Positions 44,085 to 51,939 of a DNA stretch of 64,000 bases are shown piece by piece. Origin of the DNA: Natronococcus occultus SP4 (lineage in GTDB: Archaea > Halobacteriota > Halobacteria > Halobacteriales > Natrialbaceae); assembly GCF_000328685.1 (NCBI RefSeq), contig NC_019974.1, forward strand, positions 1,975,001 to 2,039,000. The letters are read 5' to 3'. Each line of letters opens with the position of its first letter. Within the stretch, counting starts at the first letter, position 1. The position numbers and the translations under genes are program-made. The notes beneath the pieces were generated by a model, which saw nothing but the letters and a program-made list of their open reading frames with translations, did no database searches and was not told where the DNA came from.

Positions 44085-44720
44085 ATGGAACGGACGAACG
44101 ATCCCACGACCGAGCTCGCGGATCTGTACGCGTTTCTCTCGGGCGTTCTGGCGGACCCGCCCGACGAGGCTGCCGTCGAACGGCTCGCCGACGAGCCGCT
44201 TCCGCGGCAGGCGTCGCCGCAGGCGCTCGACACCGGTTTCCAGCTGCTCGACAAGTGGCGGGCCAGGGTCGACGATCCCGAGGACGCGGCGACGGAGCTG
44301 AATCGGGTCCACACCCGACTGTTCGTCGGACCGCGACCGCGGATGCAGGTCCACGAGTCCTGGTACGCCGACGACTACCTCGGCGAGCCGCTCGCGGCCG
44401 TCAAAAGCTCCTACCGCGATCTCGGCATCCGGCCGTCGACGGAGCTCCGCGAGGAGGCCGACCACGCCGCCGTCGAGCTGGCAGCCCTCGAGATCCTGGC
44501 CCGCGAGAGTAACGACGAGTACCGACGCGCCTTCCTGCAGGCCCACGGCTGGTGGCTGCGGGAGCTGGCCCGGGACATCCAGGAGATGGCCGACGACCCC
44601 TTCTACGAGGGCGTCGGCTGGCTGCTCGAGGGCGTCTTTCAGGCCGACACCTACCTGCTCGGTCTCGACCCCGACGACCTCTCGCCGGGCTACGAGCAGC
44701 TCTCGACGAACGGCGAGTAG
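44085..44720 (+). CDS. TorD/DmsD-family molybdoenzyme chaperone
   Basis: The protein has 211 residues, all helical. The family pattern is visible in ELADLYAFLSGVLADPPDE, ELNRVHTRLFVGPRPRMQVHESWY (TorD-like YxxLFxG and E(x)xY) and DHAAVELAALEILAR (the usual DHxxxEL). TorD-type chaperones bind the Tat signal and assist cofactor insertion. It lies 48 bp behind the NrfD-like gene, so it is the last gene of the operon and presumably serves the 39320 protein. Cytoplasmic. Confidence 0.92.
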   Translation: MERTNDPTTELADLYAFLSGVLADPPDEAAVERLADEPLPRQASPQALDTGFQLLDKWRARVDDPEDAATELNRVHTRLFVGPRPRMQVHESWYADDYLGEPLAAVKSSYRDLGIRPSTELREEADHAAVELAALEILARESNDEYRRAFLQAHGWWLRELARDIQEMADDPFYEGVGWLLEGVFQADTYLLGLDPDDLSPGYEQLSTNGE

Positions 44721-44770
44721 CTCGTTTTTCGTCGGCTCTCTCGGGCGATTGCGATCGCAGGGAACGAACG

Positions 44771-46510
44771 CTACAGCTCCTCGAGACCGAGCCGTTCGAG
44801 GGTTCGGCCGGTCGGGACGCCGTCGTCCCATCCCCGACGCTCGTAGTACCGCTCGAGGGTCTCCTCGAAGCCGGCCGCGTCGATCGCCGCGCCGTCGTTG
44901 GGGCCGCCCTCGAGCGGTTCCGTGAGTCGCTCGGGGAGCGTATCGTCCTCGCGGGAAAAGCCCTCGCGACAGTTGAAGAGTCGAATCAGCGTCCAGACGC
45001 GCTCGCCGACCCGGCGTAACTCCTCGGGATCGTAGTCGCGGCCGATCGCTGCGAGCCAGTCCGCGCCCAGCGTCCTCGAGAGCGCCTCCCCGAAGAAGTC
45101 GTCGGCGATCAGGCTCCAGAGGACGGCCCGGCGGTCCTGCTCGGCGATCACCGCGTCCACGCGGTCGACGGTGCTCCAGTCGGTCCCACCCAGCGCCTCG
45201 ACCTCGACCGGGCGCGCGCGACGGTGGCAGGCGCCCCGATCGCTGGTCGCGTAGGCAAGCGCCATCGCGGACGCGCCGCGGGGATCGTAGGCGGGTAGCG
45301 CCATCCCCTTCACCGAGGGAATCAGGTCGTCACCGCCGAACTCGGCCGCGGCCGCGTCGACGCCGTCTGCCAGCGCGTCACCGAGCGGACTCGAGCGGCG
45401 AGCGATCTCCTCGATCAGCTCGCGGGCGCCGTCCTCGTCGCCGAACTCGAGCTCGCGGTCGATCAACCCCGTCTCGCTCGCGCGGATCGCCCAGGCGACG
45501 GCGTTGCCCCCAGAGATCACGTCAAGCGCCAGCCGATCGCAGACCGAGCCCAGCGTCGCAACGGCGTCAAAATCGTCGATTCCCAGGCCCGCACCCAGCG
45601 AGATCGGCGTCGACCCCCGCGGGACGCTCTCGCCGTCCTCGCTCTCGACCTGGAACCCGCCGGGAACCGGGTCGTCGGCGCGCTCGCGGTCGTGAGCGGC
45701 GTCGCGAACGGCCTCGATACCGATCCCCTCGGCGCCGTCGAACTGACCCTCCTGCCAGCCGCGGGTCGGGAGAACGCCGACCTCGTTGGCGAAATCGATC
45801 GTCTCGAGGGTCTCGCTGGCGGCCTGCCAGCGCCCGGTGTCGTCGTCGGCAAACGCCACCTCGTACCGACGGTGGAGCTTCCGGAGGTCATCGTCGAGCG
45901 TCGGCGGATCGTCGTGAGCGACCAGCGCCTTCAGCCGCTTCGCACCCATCACCGCGCCCGCGCCGCCGCGGCCGGCGTGGTGGTCGCCGCCCCCGGAGGC
46001 GATCGTCGCGTAGGAGACACCCTGTTCTCCGGCGGGACCGATGCAGGCGACCGCGGCCTCGTCCGCCCGCTCGGCGGTCTCGCGGGCGTCGAGCCCCCAC
46101 CAGTCCTCGGCCGGCTCGATCGAGACCTCGCCGTCGGCAACCTCGAGCCTGACGGGGCGCTCGGCCCGTCCGGAGACGAGGACGCCGACGTTGTCGCCGA
46201 GCGAGCCCGCGAGCCGGCCGGCCATCTCCCCGCCCGCGTAGGAGTCGAGGAAGGCGCCGGTCAGGGGCGACTTGGTGACGACGACGTAGCGTTGCTCGCC
46301 GGGGAGGAACCCGGTCAGCGGCCCCGTGAGAAAGAGCAGGACGTTCTCGTCGCCAAGCGGGTCCGCGCCTGGCTCGAGCTCCTCGTAGAGGTAGCGAGCC
46401 CCCAGCCCCTTCCCGCCGACGAAGTCGTTGCGCCACGACTCGGGTACCGGTTCGTATGTGACCGACTCGGCCGCGAGGTCGACGCGGACGAGAGACTCCC
46501 CCGTTTCCAT
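44771..46510 (-). CDS. Aldehyde:ferredoxin oxidoreductase family protein lacking the [4Fe-4S] cysteines
   Basis: The protein has 579 residues from ATG 46510; an in-frame GTG at 46519 is less likely given the TATA-like element. Family blocks are FVGGKGLGARYLYEEL, AGRGGAGAVMGAKRLKALV, and LPAYDPRGASAMALAYATSDRGACH. The tungstopterin-binding fold therefore seems intact. The CxxCxxxC of known AORs should fall at residues 278-285, which read ADDPVPGG. The fourth cysteine (SLGxC) should fall near 466-472, which reads SLIADDF. No substitute cysteines are nearby. The cofactor may be bound without a cluster. It is convergent with torD. Confidence 0.88.
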   Translation of the reverse strand: METGESLVRVDLAAESVTYEPVPESWRNDFVGGKGLGARYLYEELEPGADPLGDENVLLFLTGPLTGFLPGEQRYVVVTKSPLTGAFLDSYAGGEMAGRLAGSLGDNVGVLVSGRAERPVRLEVADGEVSIEPAEDWWGLDARETAERADEAAVACIGPAGEQGVSYATIASGGGDHHAGRGGAGAVMGAKRLKALVAHDDPPTLDDDLRKLHRRYEVAFADDDTGRWQAASETLETIDFANEVGVLPTRGWQEGQFDGAEGIGIEAVRDAAHDRERADDPVPGGFQVESEDGESVPRGSTPISLGAGLGIDDFDAVATLGSVCDRLALDVISGGNAVAWAIRASETGLIDRELEFGDEDGARELIEEIARRSSPLGDALADGVDAAAAEFGGDDLIPSVKGMALPAYDPRGASAMALAYATSDRGACHRRARPVEVEALGGTDWSTVDRVDAVIAEQDRRAVLWSLIADDFFGEALSRTLGADWLAAIGRDYDPEELRRVGERVWTLIRLFNCREGFSREDDTLPERLTEPLEGGPNDGAAIDAAGFEETLERYYERRGWDDGVPTGRTLERLGLEEL

Positions 46511-46540
46511 GCAGTCCACTGATCGTAACCGCCGAACGAT

Positions 46541-46548
46541 AGTTAAAG
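46541..46548 (-). promoter_or_regulatory. TATA-like element for the AOR-like gene
   Basis: On the minus strand this reads CTTTAACT, about 31 nt before ATG 46510. It lies in the 45-bp gap after the yqeC-like stop, so the AOR-like gene probably has its own promoter in addition to any read-through. Confidence 0.4.
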
Positions 46549-46555
46549 CTCTCGG

Positions 46556-47290
46556 CTAGGGAGAGACGACGTCGACGACGGGGTCGTCCTCGAGCAGCCG
46601 CGTGAGGACGACCCTGGGAACCGTTCGTCGGTCGTGGATTGCGGTCGCGATCTCGCGGGCGGCGGTCTCGAGCTCGGGGGTGTCGACCATGTTCACCAGC
46701 GGGATCACGGTCGCGTCCTCGGGAACGTCCTTGCAGCCGCCCCGCTCGCTGGCGACAACCGTCGCGACGTCGGTCGCCGAGATTCGATCGCCGGGCTCGA
46801 GGTCGGTGATCGCCGCGACCCGCTCGGGGCGGTGGACGTGCTCCTCGTCGAGTCGTTCGCCGACGATCTTCGCGCTCGCGATCGGGACGACGACGTCGGT
46901 CGCGGCGGGAAGCTGGGGCTCGTCGTCGTCAGGCGCCTTGAACCAGCGGGTGCGGGCGCCGTCGGCTTTGACGACCACCGACGTCTCCGGGTCGAGTTCG
47001 TCGACGAACTCGTCGACGGTCGCGGGATCGTAGCCGAGGTAGCGGTCGGAGCCCTCGCGGCCGGCGACCAGCCCGAGCGGCCAGGACTCTGCCGATCGGA
47101 TCGCCTCGAGCGGGGCGTCGCTGACGACCACGTCGGCGACCTGATCCTCGAACGGCGGGATCCGCACTGTCGCGGTGACGACCGCGCGCTCGAGGACGTC
47201 GCCGAGCGCGTACAGCGTCGACTTCTTCCCGCCCGCGCCGACGACACACGTTACGTTGCCCCTCGCGTTCAGCGCCTCCGAAAGCTCCAT
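46556..47290 (-). CDS. yqeC: YqeC-like protein (putative selenium/molybdenum cofactor accessory)
   Basis: The protein has 244 residues from ATG 47290. The N-terminal P-loop-like motif is VVGAGGKKSTLYALG (residues 17-31). Further family-like blocks are TATVRIPPF, KADGARTRWFKAP and VVPIASAKIVGERL. These match YqeC, linked in bacteria to selenium-dependent molybdenum hydroxylases. It lies upstream of the AOR-like gene on the same strand (45-bp gap). No selenium genes are visible and the FDH here uses Cys, so a broader role in Mo/W cofactor handling is more likely. The frame is open to 47380, but MELSEALNARG is the family-like start. Confidence 0.85.
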   Translation of the reverse strand: MELSEALNARGNVTCVVGAGGKKSTLYALGDVLERAVVTATVRIPPFEDQVADVVVSDAPLEAIRSAESWPLGLVAGREGSDRYLGYDPATVDEFVDELDPETSVVVKADGARTRWFKAPDDDEPQLPAATDVVVPIASAKIVGERLDEEHVHRPERVAAITDLEPGDRISATDVATVVASERGGCKDVPEDATVIPLVNMVDTPELETAAREIATAIHDRRTVPRVVLTRLLEDDPVVDVVSP

Positions 47291-47452
47291 AGCGATAGCC
47301 GGAGGAAGGGCTCGGGACCACTTGTAGCTGCTCCTCTCGCCGACGTCGGTGACCGACGGGGTGGCCCGTGGCTCGCACAACGACAGATGCAGAATCGCCG
47401 GCGGAGAACGGCGGGACCGGAAGGACGGTCCCGAGAGGTGCTTCCCGCTCAG

Positions 47453-48007
47453 TTAGTCGTCTTCATCGTCGTCATCATCATCATCGTCATCGTCGTCATC
47501 ATCATCATCATCATCGTCATCGTCGTCATCGTCATCGTCGTCGTCTTCATCATCATCCTCATCGCTCTCGTCCTCCTCGTCTTCCTCGTCACTGTCACCG
47601 TCGTCCTCGTCGTCGCTCTCATCGTCATCGTCACCCTCGTCGGCGTTGTCCTCGTCGTCCGATTCGTTTCCGTCCGTCTCGTTGCCGTCGGACTCGTTCC
47701 CGTCGTCGACTTCCTCGTCGGCGTCGTCATCTGATTCTGCCCACTCGATCGCCTCCGTTTCGCTCTCGTTCTCACCGTCCTCGTCGTCCGGCTCGTCGAC
47801 GTCGACCGTCTCCGAGGGGTCCTCGTCGATCCCAACTGGTTCCTCGACGTCCTCGGTCTCGGTCTCGTTGCCCGCGTCGCCGGCGCCGAGGCCGAGGAAG
47901 ACGCCGGCGACGGTCAGCCCGAAGGCGACGAGGACGACGACCGCCGTGACCACCACCGTCCTGGAGGAGGGACCCGGTTCCGGGTCGTGCCCGCGCGTTT
48001 CCGACAT
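47453..48007 (-). CDS. Membrane-anchored poly-acidic surface protein
   Basis: The protein has 184 residues from ATG 48007. One hydrophobic helix (about 18-41, VVVTAVVVLVAFGLTVAGVF) follows 17 hydrophilic residues. The rest is an acidic tail of Asp/Glu/Ser/Asn expected to be outside. Five N-x-S/T sequons (GNET, ENES, GNES, GNET, GNES) are candidates for N-glycosylation. The tail ends in an uninterrupted run of 27 Asp followed by Glu-Asp-Asp. Such a tail would be fully disordered and strongly cation-binding. The function is unknown. The hydrophobic open frame on the other strand is only its shadow. Confidence 0.72.
   Translation of the reverse strand: MSETRGHDPEPGPSSRTVVVTAVVVLVAFGLTVAGVFLGLGAGDAGNETETEDVEEPVGIDEDPSETVDVDEPDDEDGENESETEAIEWAESDDDADEEVDDGNESDGNETDGNESDDEDNADEGDDDDESDDEDDGDSDEEDEEDESDEDDDEDDDDDDDDDDDDDDDDDDDDDDDDDDDEDD
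47465..47545 (-). repeat. GAC/GAT trinucleotide repeat (27 Asp codons)
   Basis: Twenty-seven consecutive codons are GAT or GAC on the minus strand, with blocks of GAT repeated (for example four to six in a row) between GAC codons. Repeated units such as ATCGTCATCGTCGTC (plus strand) recur. The tract is a probable slippage hot spot; the codon mix suggests past expansion and point mutation. Confidence 0.9.
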
Positions 48008-48197
48008 GCTCGGGAGTACGCGCACCGAACGGTATTGTTAAGCACTCCGAACCGTCAGTCCGTCGACGTCGCGGGCCGAGGACGCTCCCCCGGGTACAGT
48101 CCGTTCGGAATCGCCCGCAGTAGTCGCCGCCTACCCGCCGGGGACGCTGTGTTCCGGAACCGAAACGACTACCGACTCCCGTCCGTACCGCTGTGGC

Positions 48198-50024
48198 ATG
48201 GGAGCCTACGACATCGAGCGGTATCTCAACGTCCGCAGCGCCTACGGCGCCTCCTTCGGTCCCGAGGGGGAGCGACTCTCCTTCCTGATGGACACCACCG
48301 GCGTCGCACAGGTCTGGACGCTCGAGGGGGCCCGCGAGTGGCCCGAGCAGCGTACGTTCTACGAGGAGCGAGTAACCTTCGCCTCCTGGTCGCCCGAACG
48401 GCCCGAACTGATATTCGGGATGGACGAGGGCGGCGACGAGCGCGCCCAGCTCTACCGGCTCGACGCCGACACCGGCGCGATCGAGAACCTGACCGCGATG
48501 CCCGACGCGAAACACCGCTGGGGCGGCTGGAGCCACGACGGCGAGCGGTTCGCGTTCGCCTCGAACCGACGCGACGAGTCCGTCTTCGACATCTACGTGC
48601 AGGATCGGGACGCAACGGGCGACGAGGCTCGGCTCGTCTACGAGGGCGACGGCTGGCTCTCCCTGTCGGGCTGGAGTCCCGACGACTCCCGGCTGCTGGT
48701 CTCGCAGGCCTACTCCAACTTCGATCAGGACCTGTACGTCCTCGATCTCGAGACCGAGGAGCTCGACCACCTCACACCCCACGAGGGCGACGTCCGCTAC
48801 GGAAGCGCCAGCTGGGCGCCCGACGGAGAGGGAATCTACCTCGTGACCGACGAGGGAGCGGCTGACACGCTGTATCTGGCCTATCTGGACCTTGCAAGCG
48901 GCGAACTCGAGACGGTCGTCGACGACGAGTGGAACGTCGACGGTATCGCGCTGGACGACGAGACGGGACGGTTCGTCTACTCTCGGAACGTGGAGGGGTA
49001 CACCGACCTCACCGTCGGCGAGTTCGACGCCGAGAACCCGACCGAGTTCGAGACCGTCGTCGAACCGGATCTGCCGGGCGGCGTCGCCGGTGGCGTGAGT
49101 TTCGGCCCCGACGCCGAGCGCTTCGCCGTCTCGACAAGCGGGGATACGGTCAACACGAACGTCTTCGTCGTCGATTTCGAGACCGGCGAGACCGAACGCT
49201 GGACGAGCGCGCCGACGGCAGGTATCCCCCGGGAGACGTTCGACGAGTCCGAGCTGGTTCACGTCGAGAGCTTCGACGGGCTCGAGGTGCCCGGCTTCCT
49301 CACGCTACCGGACGATTCCGATCGAAACGACGAAACCGGCGACGGCGTCCCCGTGATCGTCGATATCCACGGCGGGCCCGAGAGCCAGCGCCGACCCTCC
49401 TTCTCGAGTGTCAAGCAGTACTTCCTCGATCGGGGGTACGCCTACTTCGAGCCCAACGTTCGGGGGTCGGCGGGGTACGGCGCCGACTACGCCGCCCTCG
49501 ACGACGTCGAGAAGCGGATGGACTCCGTAGCCGACATCGAGGCCTGCGTGGAGTGGCTCCAGGATCACGAGGCGGTCGACCCCGATCGGATCGTCGCCAA
49601 GGGCGGCTCCTACGGCGGGTTCATGGTCTTGGCCGCGATGACCGAGTACCCCGACCTGTGGGCAGCGGGGATCGACATCGTCGGCATCGCCAACTTCGTC
49701 ACGTTCCTCGAGAACACCGGCGACTGGCGCCGCGAGCTACGGGAGGCCGAGTACGGCAGTCTCGAGGACGATCGGGAGTTCCTCGAGGAAATCTCGCCGA
49801 CCAACAACATCGAGCATATCGCGGCGCCGCTGTTCGTCCTCCACGGCGAGAACGACCCCCGCGTTCCTGTCGGGGAAGCCGAACAGATCGCCGAGAAAGC
49901 CCGAGAGCAGGACGTTCCCGTGCGCAAGCTGCTCTTCGAGGACGAGGGCCACGGCTTCTCGAAGCTCGAGAACCGCATCGAGGCCTACTCGGCGATCGCC
50001 GACTTCCTCGACGAACACGTCTGA
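48198..50024 (+). CDS. S9 family serine peptidase (acylaminoacyl/prolyl oligopeptidase type)
   Basis: The protein has 608 residues. Residues 1-340 form a beta-propeller with repeated phrases such as FASWSPERPELIF, GGWSHDGERFAFASN and SLSGWSPDDSRLLVS. The alpha/beta-hydrolase domain contains IHGGPESQ (oxyanion region). The catalytic triad is Ser471 in KGGSYGG, Asp553 in GENDPRVP and His585 in EGHGFSK. No signal peptide is seen, so it is probably cytoplasmic and trims short or N-acylated peptides. Length is normal for the family. The 190-bp spacer before it contains no further gene. Confidence 0.95.
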   Translation: MGAYDIERYLNVRSAYGASFGPEGERLSFLMDTTGVAQVWTLEGAREWPEQRTFYEERVTFASWSPERPELIFGMDEGGDERAQLYRLDADTGAIENLTAMPDAKHRWGGWSHDGERFAFASNRRDESVFDIYVQDRDATGDEARLVYEGDGWLSLSGWSPDDSRLLVSQAYSNFDQDLYVLDLETEELDHLTPHEGDVRYGSASWAPDGEGIYLVTDEGAADTLYLAYLDLASGELETVVDDEWNVDGIALDDETGRFVYSRNVEGYTDLTVGEFDAENPTEFETVVEPDLPGGVAGGVSFGPDAERFAVSTSGDTVNTNVFVVDFETGETERWTSAPTAGIPRETFDESELVHVESFDGLEVPGFLTLPDDSDRNDETGDGVPVIVDIHGGPESQRRPSFSSVKQYFLDRGYAYFEPNVRGSAGYGADYAALDDVEKRMDSVADIEACVEWLQDHEAVDPDRIVAKGGSYGGFMVLAAMTEYPDLWAAGIDIVGIANFVTFLENTGDWRRELREAEYGSLEDDREFLEEISPTNNIEHIAAPLFVLHGENDPRVPVGEAEQIAEKAREQDVPVRKLLFEDEGHGFSKLENRIEAYSAIADFLDEHV

Positions 50025-50097
50025 GGACGACCCACCTCCTCTCGATTCGGACGGTTTAGTCAGGAAGATTTACAGCTCGCTGACCGAACATTCGATC

Positions 50098-51069
50098 GTG
50101 CCCGCTATCGAAACGACAGCCCTGACCAAACGCTACGGCGAGGACGTCCTCGCCGTCGACGATCTCGACCTGACCGTCGAGAAAGGAGAGATCTTCGGCT
50201 TTCTGGGCCCGAACGGTGCCGGGAAGTCGACGACGATCAACATGCTGCTCGATTTCGTCCGGCCGACGTCGGGGTCCGCGACGGTGCTCGGTTACGACGC
50301 GCAGGACGATCCCGGCGCGATCCGCGATCGAATCGGCGTGTTACCGGAGGGAGCAACCCTCTACGAGCGACTGACGGCCCGCGAGCACGTCGAGTGGGTG
50401 GCCGATACGAAAGGGGTCGATCTCGACGTCGACGCGACCCTCGAGCGCGTCGGCATCCTCGCGGACGCCGACCGACCCGCCGGCGGCTTCTCGAAGGGGA
50501 TGCGCCAGCGTCTCGGCCTCGGAATGGCGCTGGTCGGTGATCCGGACCTGCTCGTCCTCGACGAGCCGTCCTCGGGGCTGGACCCGACCGGGATCCAGGA
50601 GATGCGTGAACTGCTGCGCACGGAAGCCGACGACGGCACGACCGTCTTCTTCTCGAGTCACATCCTCTCTGAGGTCGAGGCGATCTGTGACCGCGTCGGT
50701 ATCATGAACGCCGGCCGACTCGTTGCCCTGGACAGCATCGAGGCCCTTCGGGAGGAGGCTGCCGACGGGGCGACGATCGAACTCGAGCTGGCAACGGCTC
50801 TCGATCCCGACGGCCTCGATCTCGAGAGCGTCGACGGCGTCTCCCGATCGGCCGTCGACGGGAGAACGGTGACTGCCGTCTGCGAGGACCCGACGGTGAA
50901 AGTCGACGTGGTTCGACGTCTCGACGAGCGGGCGACGGTAACTGACATTCGCTCGACCGACACCTCCCTCGAGGAGCTGTTCAACCGCTACACCGACGGA
51001 ACCGGAAGCTCCGGGCCGCGTCAGTCGGCCGACGAGTCCGGACCGATCGAGCGGGAGGTAACCGCATGA
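50098..51069 (+). CDS. ABC transporter ATP-binding protein (ABC-2/NosF-like)
   Basis: The protein has 323 residues from GTG 50098. Walker A is GPNGAGKSTT, the signature GFSKGMRQRL and Walker B LLVLDEPSSGLDP, with switch His in FFSSHILSEV. A C-terminal accessory domain and an unstructured acidic tail follow. The TATA-like GATTTACAG about 27 nt upstream fits a leaderless transcript from this GTG. The stop overlaps the permease ATG (ATGA). It is closely related to the 18746 ATPase in this window. Confidence 0.95.
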   Translation: MPAIETTALTKRYGEDVLAVDDLDLTVEKGEIFGFLGPNGAGKSTTINMLLDFVRPTSGSATVLGYDAQDDPGAIRDRIGVLPEGATLYERLTAREHVEWVADTKGVDLDVDATLERVGILADADRPAGGFSKGMRQRLGLGMALVGDPDLLVLDEPSSGLDPTGIQEMRELLRTEADDGTTVFFSSHILSEVEAICDRVGIMNAGRLVALDSIEALREEAADGATIELELATALDPDGLDLESVDGVSRSAVDGRTVTAVCEDPTVKVDVVRRLDERATVTDIRSTDTSLEELFNRYTDGTGSSGPRQSADESGPIEREVTA

Positions 51070-51899
51070 ACGTCCTCTCGGTCGCCAGACGAGACTTTTT
51101 GAACGTTCGACGCGCCCGACTCGTCTGGGTACCCGTCGTGCTCTATGTCTTGTTCATGCTGCTTTTCTACTGGGGCCAGAGCAACACTGCGAACCCGGAC
51201 TTCGACGTAATCATGTTCAGTCTCGCGACGGTCGGGGGCGTGTTGCTCGTTCCGCTGGTCGCGCTGGTCGCGGCCTACCTCTCTATCGCCGGCGAGCGTG
51301 GCTCGGGCAGTATTCGCTACCAGCTCAGCCTTCCGGTCTCACGGACCGACGTCGTCCTCGGCAAACTCCTCTCCCGAGCGGGCGTCGTCCTCGGCTCGTT
51401 GCTCGGCGCGTTTGCCCTCGGAATCGTCGTCGCCTGGACGTTCGTCCCGGAGATGACCGTCGAGTACGGCGACTATGCCGCTTTCGTCGGGCTCACGCTG
51501 CTGTACGCGCTCGCGTACGTCTCGGTCGCCGTCGCGATCTCGGCGGCTACCGCGAGCCGATCGCGGGCGATGGGCAGCGCGATCGGCTTTTTCTTCGTCT
51601 TCAACATCGGCTGGAATTTCCTCCCGGTTGGCCCCGCCTACATGGCCGAGTTCGTCTTCGAGGAGCTCGGTCTGGGATACGCCGACGAACACATCGAACT
51701 CATCTTCAGTCTCAGTCCGACTGGCGCCTATCTCAACGGGCTCGGGCTCGTCTTTCCTGACGCGGCGATGGGCGGAGCTGCAAGCGGGTTCGACGCCTTC
51801 TACGTCCAGGACTGGTTCATGCTCGTGATCCTTGCGGGGTGGATCGTCGTTCCGCTCGCGGCGGGCATCTGGCAGTTCCGACGCGCCGACCTCGGCTAG
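51066..51899 (+). CDS. ABC-2 type permease (NosY-like)
   Basis: The protein has 277 residues with six hydrophobic helices. The N-terminal amphipathic helix is LSVARRDFLNVRRARLVW, and the cytoplasmic loop AGERGSGSIRYQLSLPVSRTDVVLGKLLSRAGVVLG matches the NosY-type pattern and the 19660 permease. It is coupled to its ATPase by a 4-nt overlap. The last outer loop and helix end at FRRADLG. The substrate is unknown. Confidence 0.93.
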   Translation: MNVLSVARRDFLNVRRARLVWVPVVLYVLFMLLFYWGQSNTANPDFDVIMFSLATVGGVLLVPLVALVAAYLSIAGERGSGSIRYQLSLPVSRTDVVLGKLLSRAGVVLGSLLGAFALGIVVAWTFVPEMTVEYGDYAAFVGLTLLYALAYVSVAVAISAATASRSRAMGSAIGFFFVFNIGWNFLPVGPAYMAEFVFEELGLGYADEHIELIFSLSPTGAYLNGLGLVFPDAAMGGAASGFDAFYVQDWFMLVILAGWIVVPLAAGIWQFRRADLG

Positions 51900-51939
51900 C
51901 CGTACAGGATCGAACTCCTAATCAGCGTCCACGTCGACG

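Noticed and set aside
46634-47734. A plus-strand frame with long Val/Ile runs, looking like membrane helices
   Set aside because: The Val/Ile run is the reverse complement of the poly-Asp microsatellite (GAY read as RTC), so it has no independent support.
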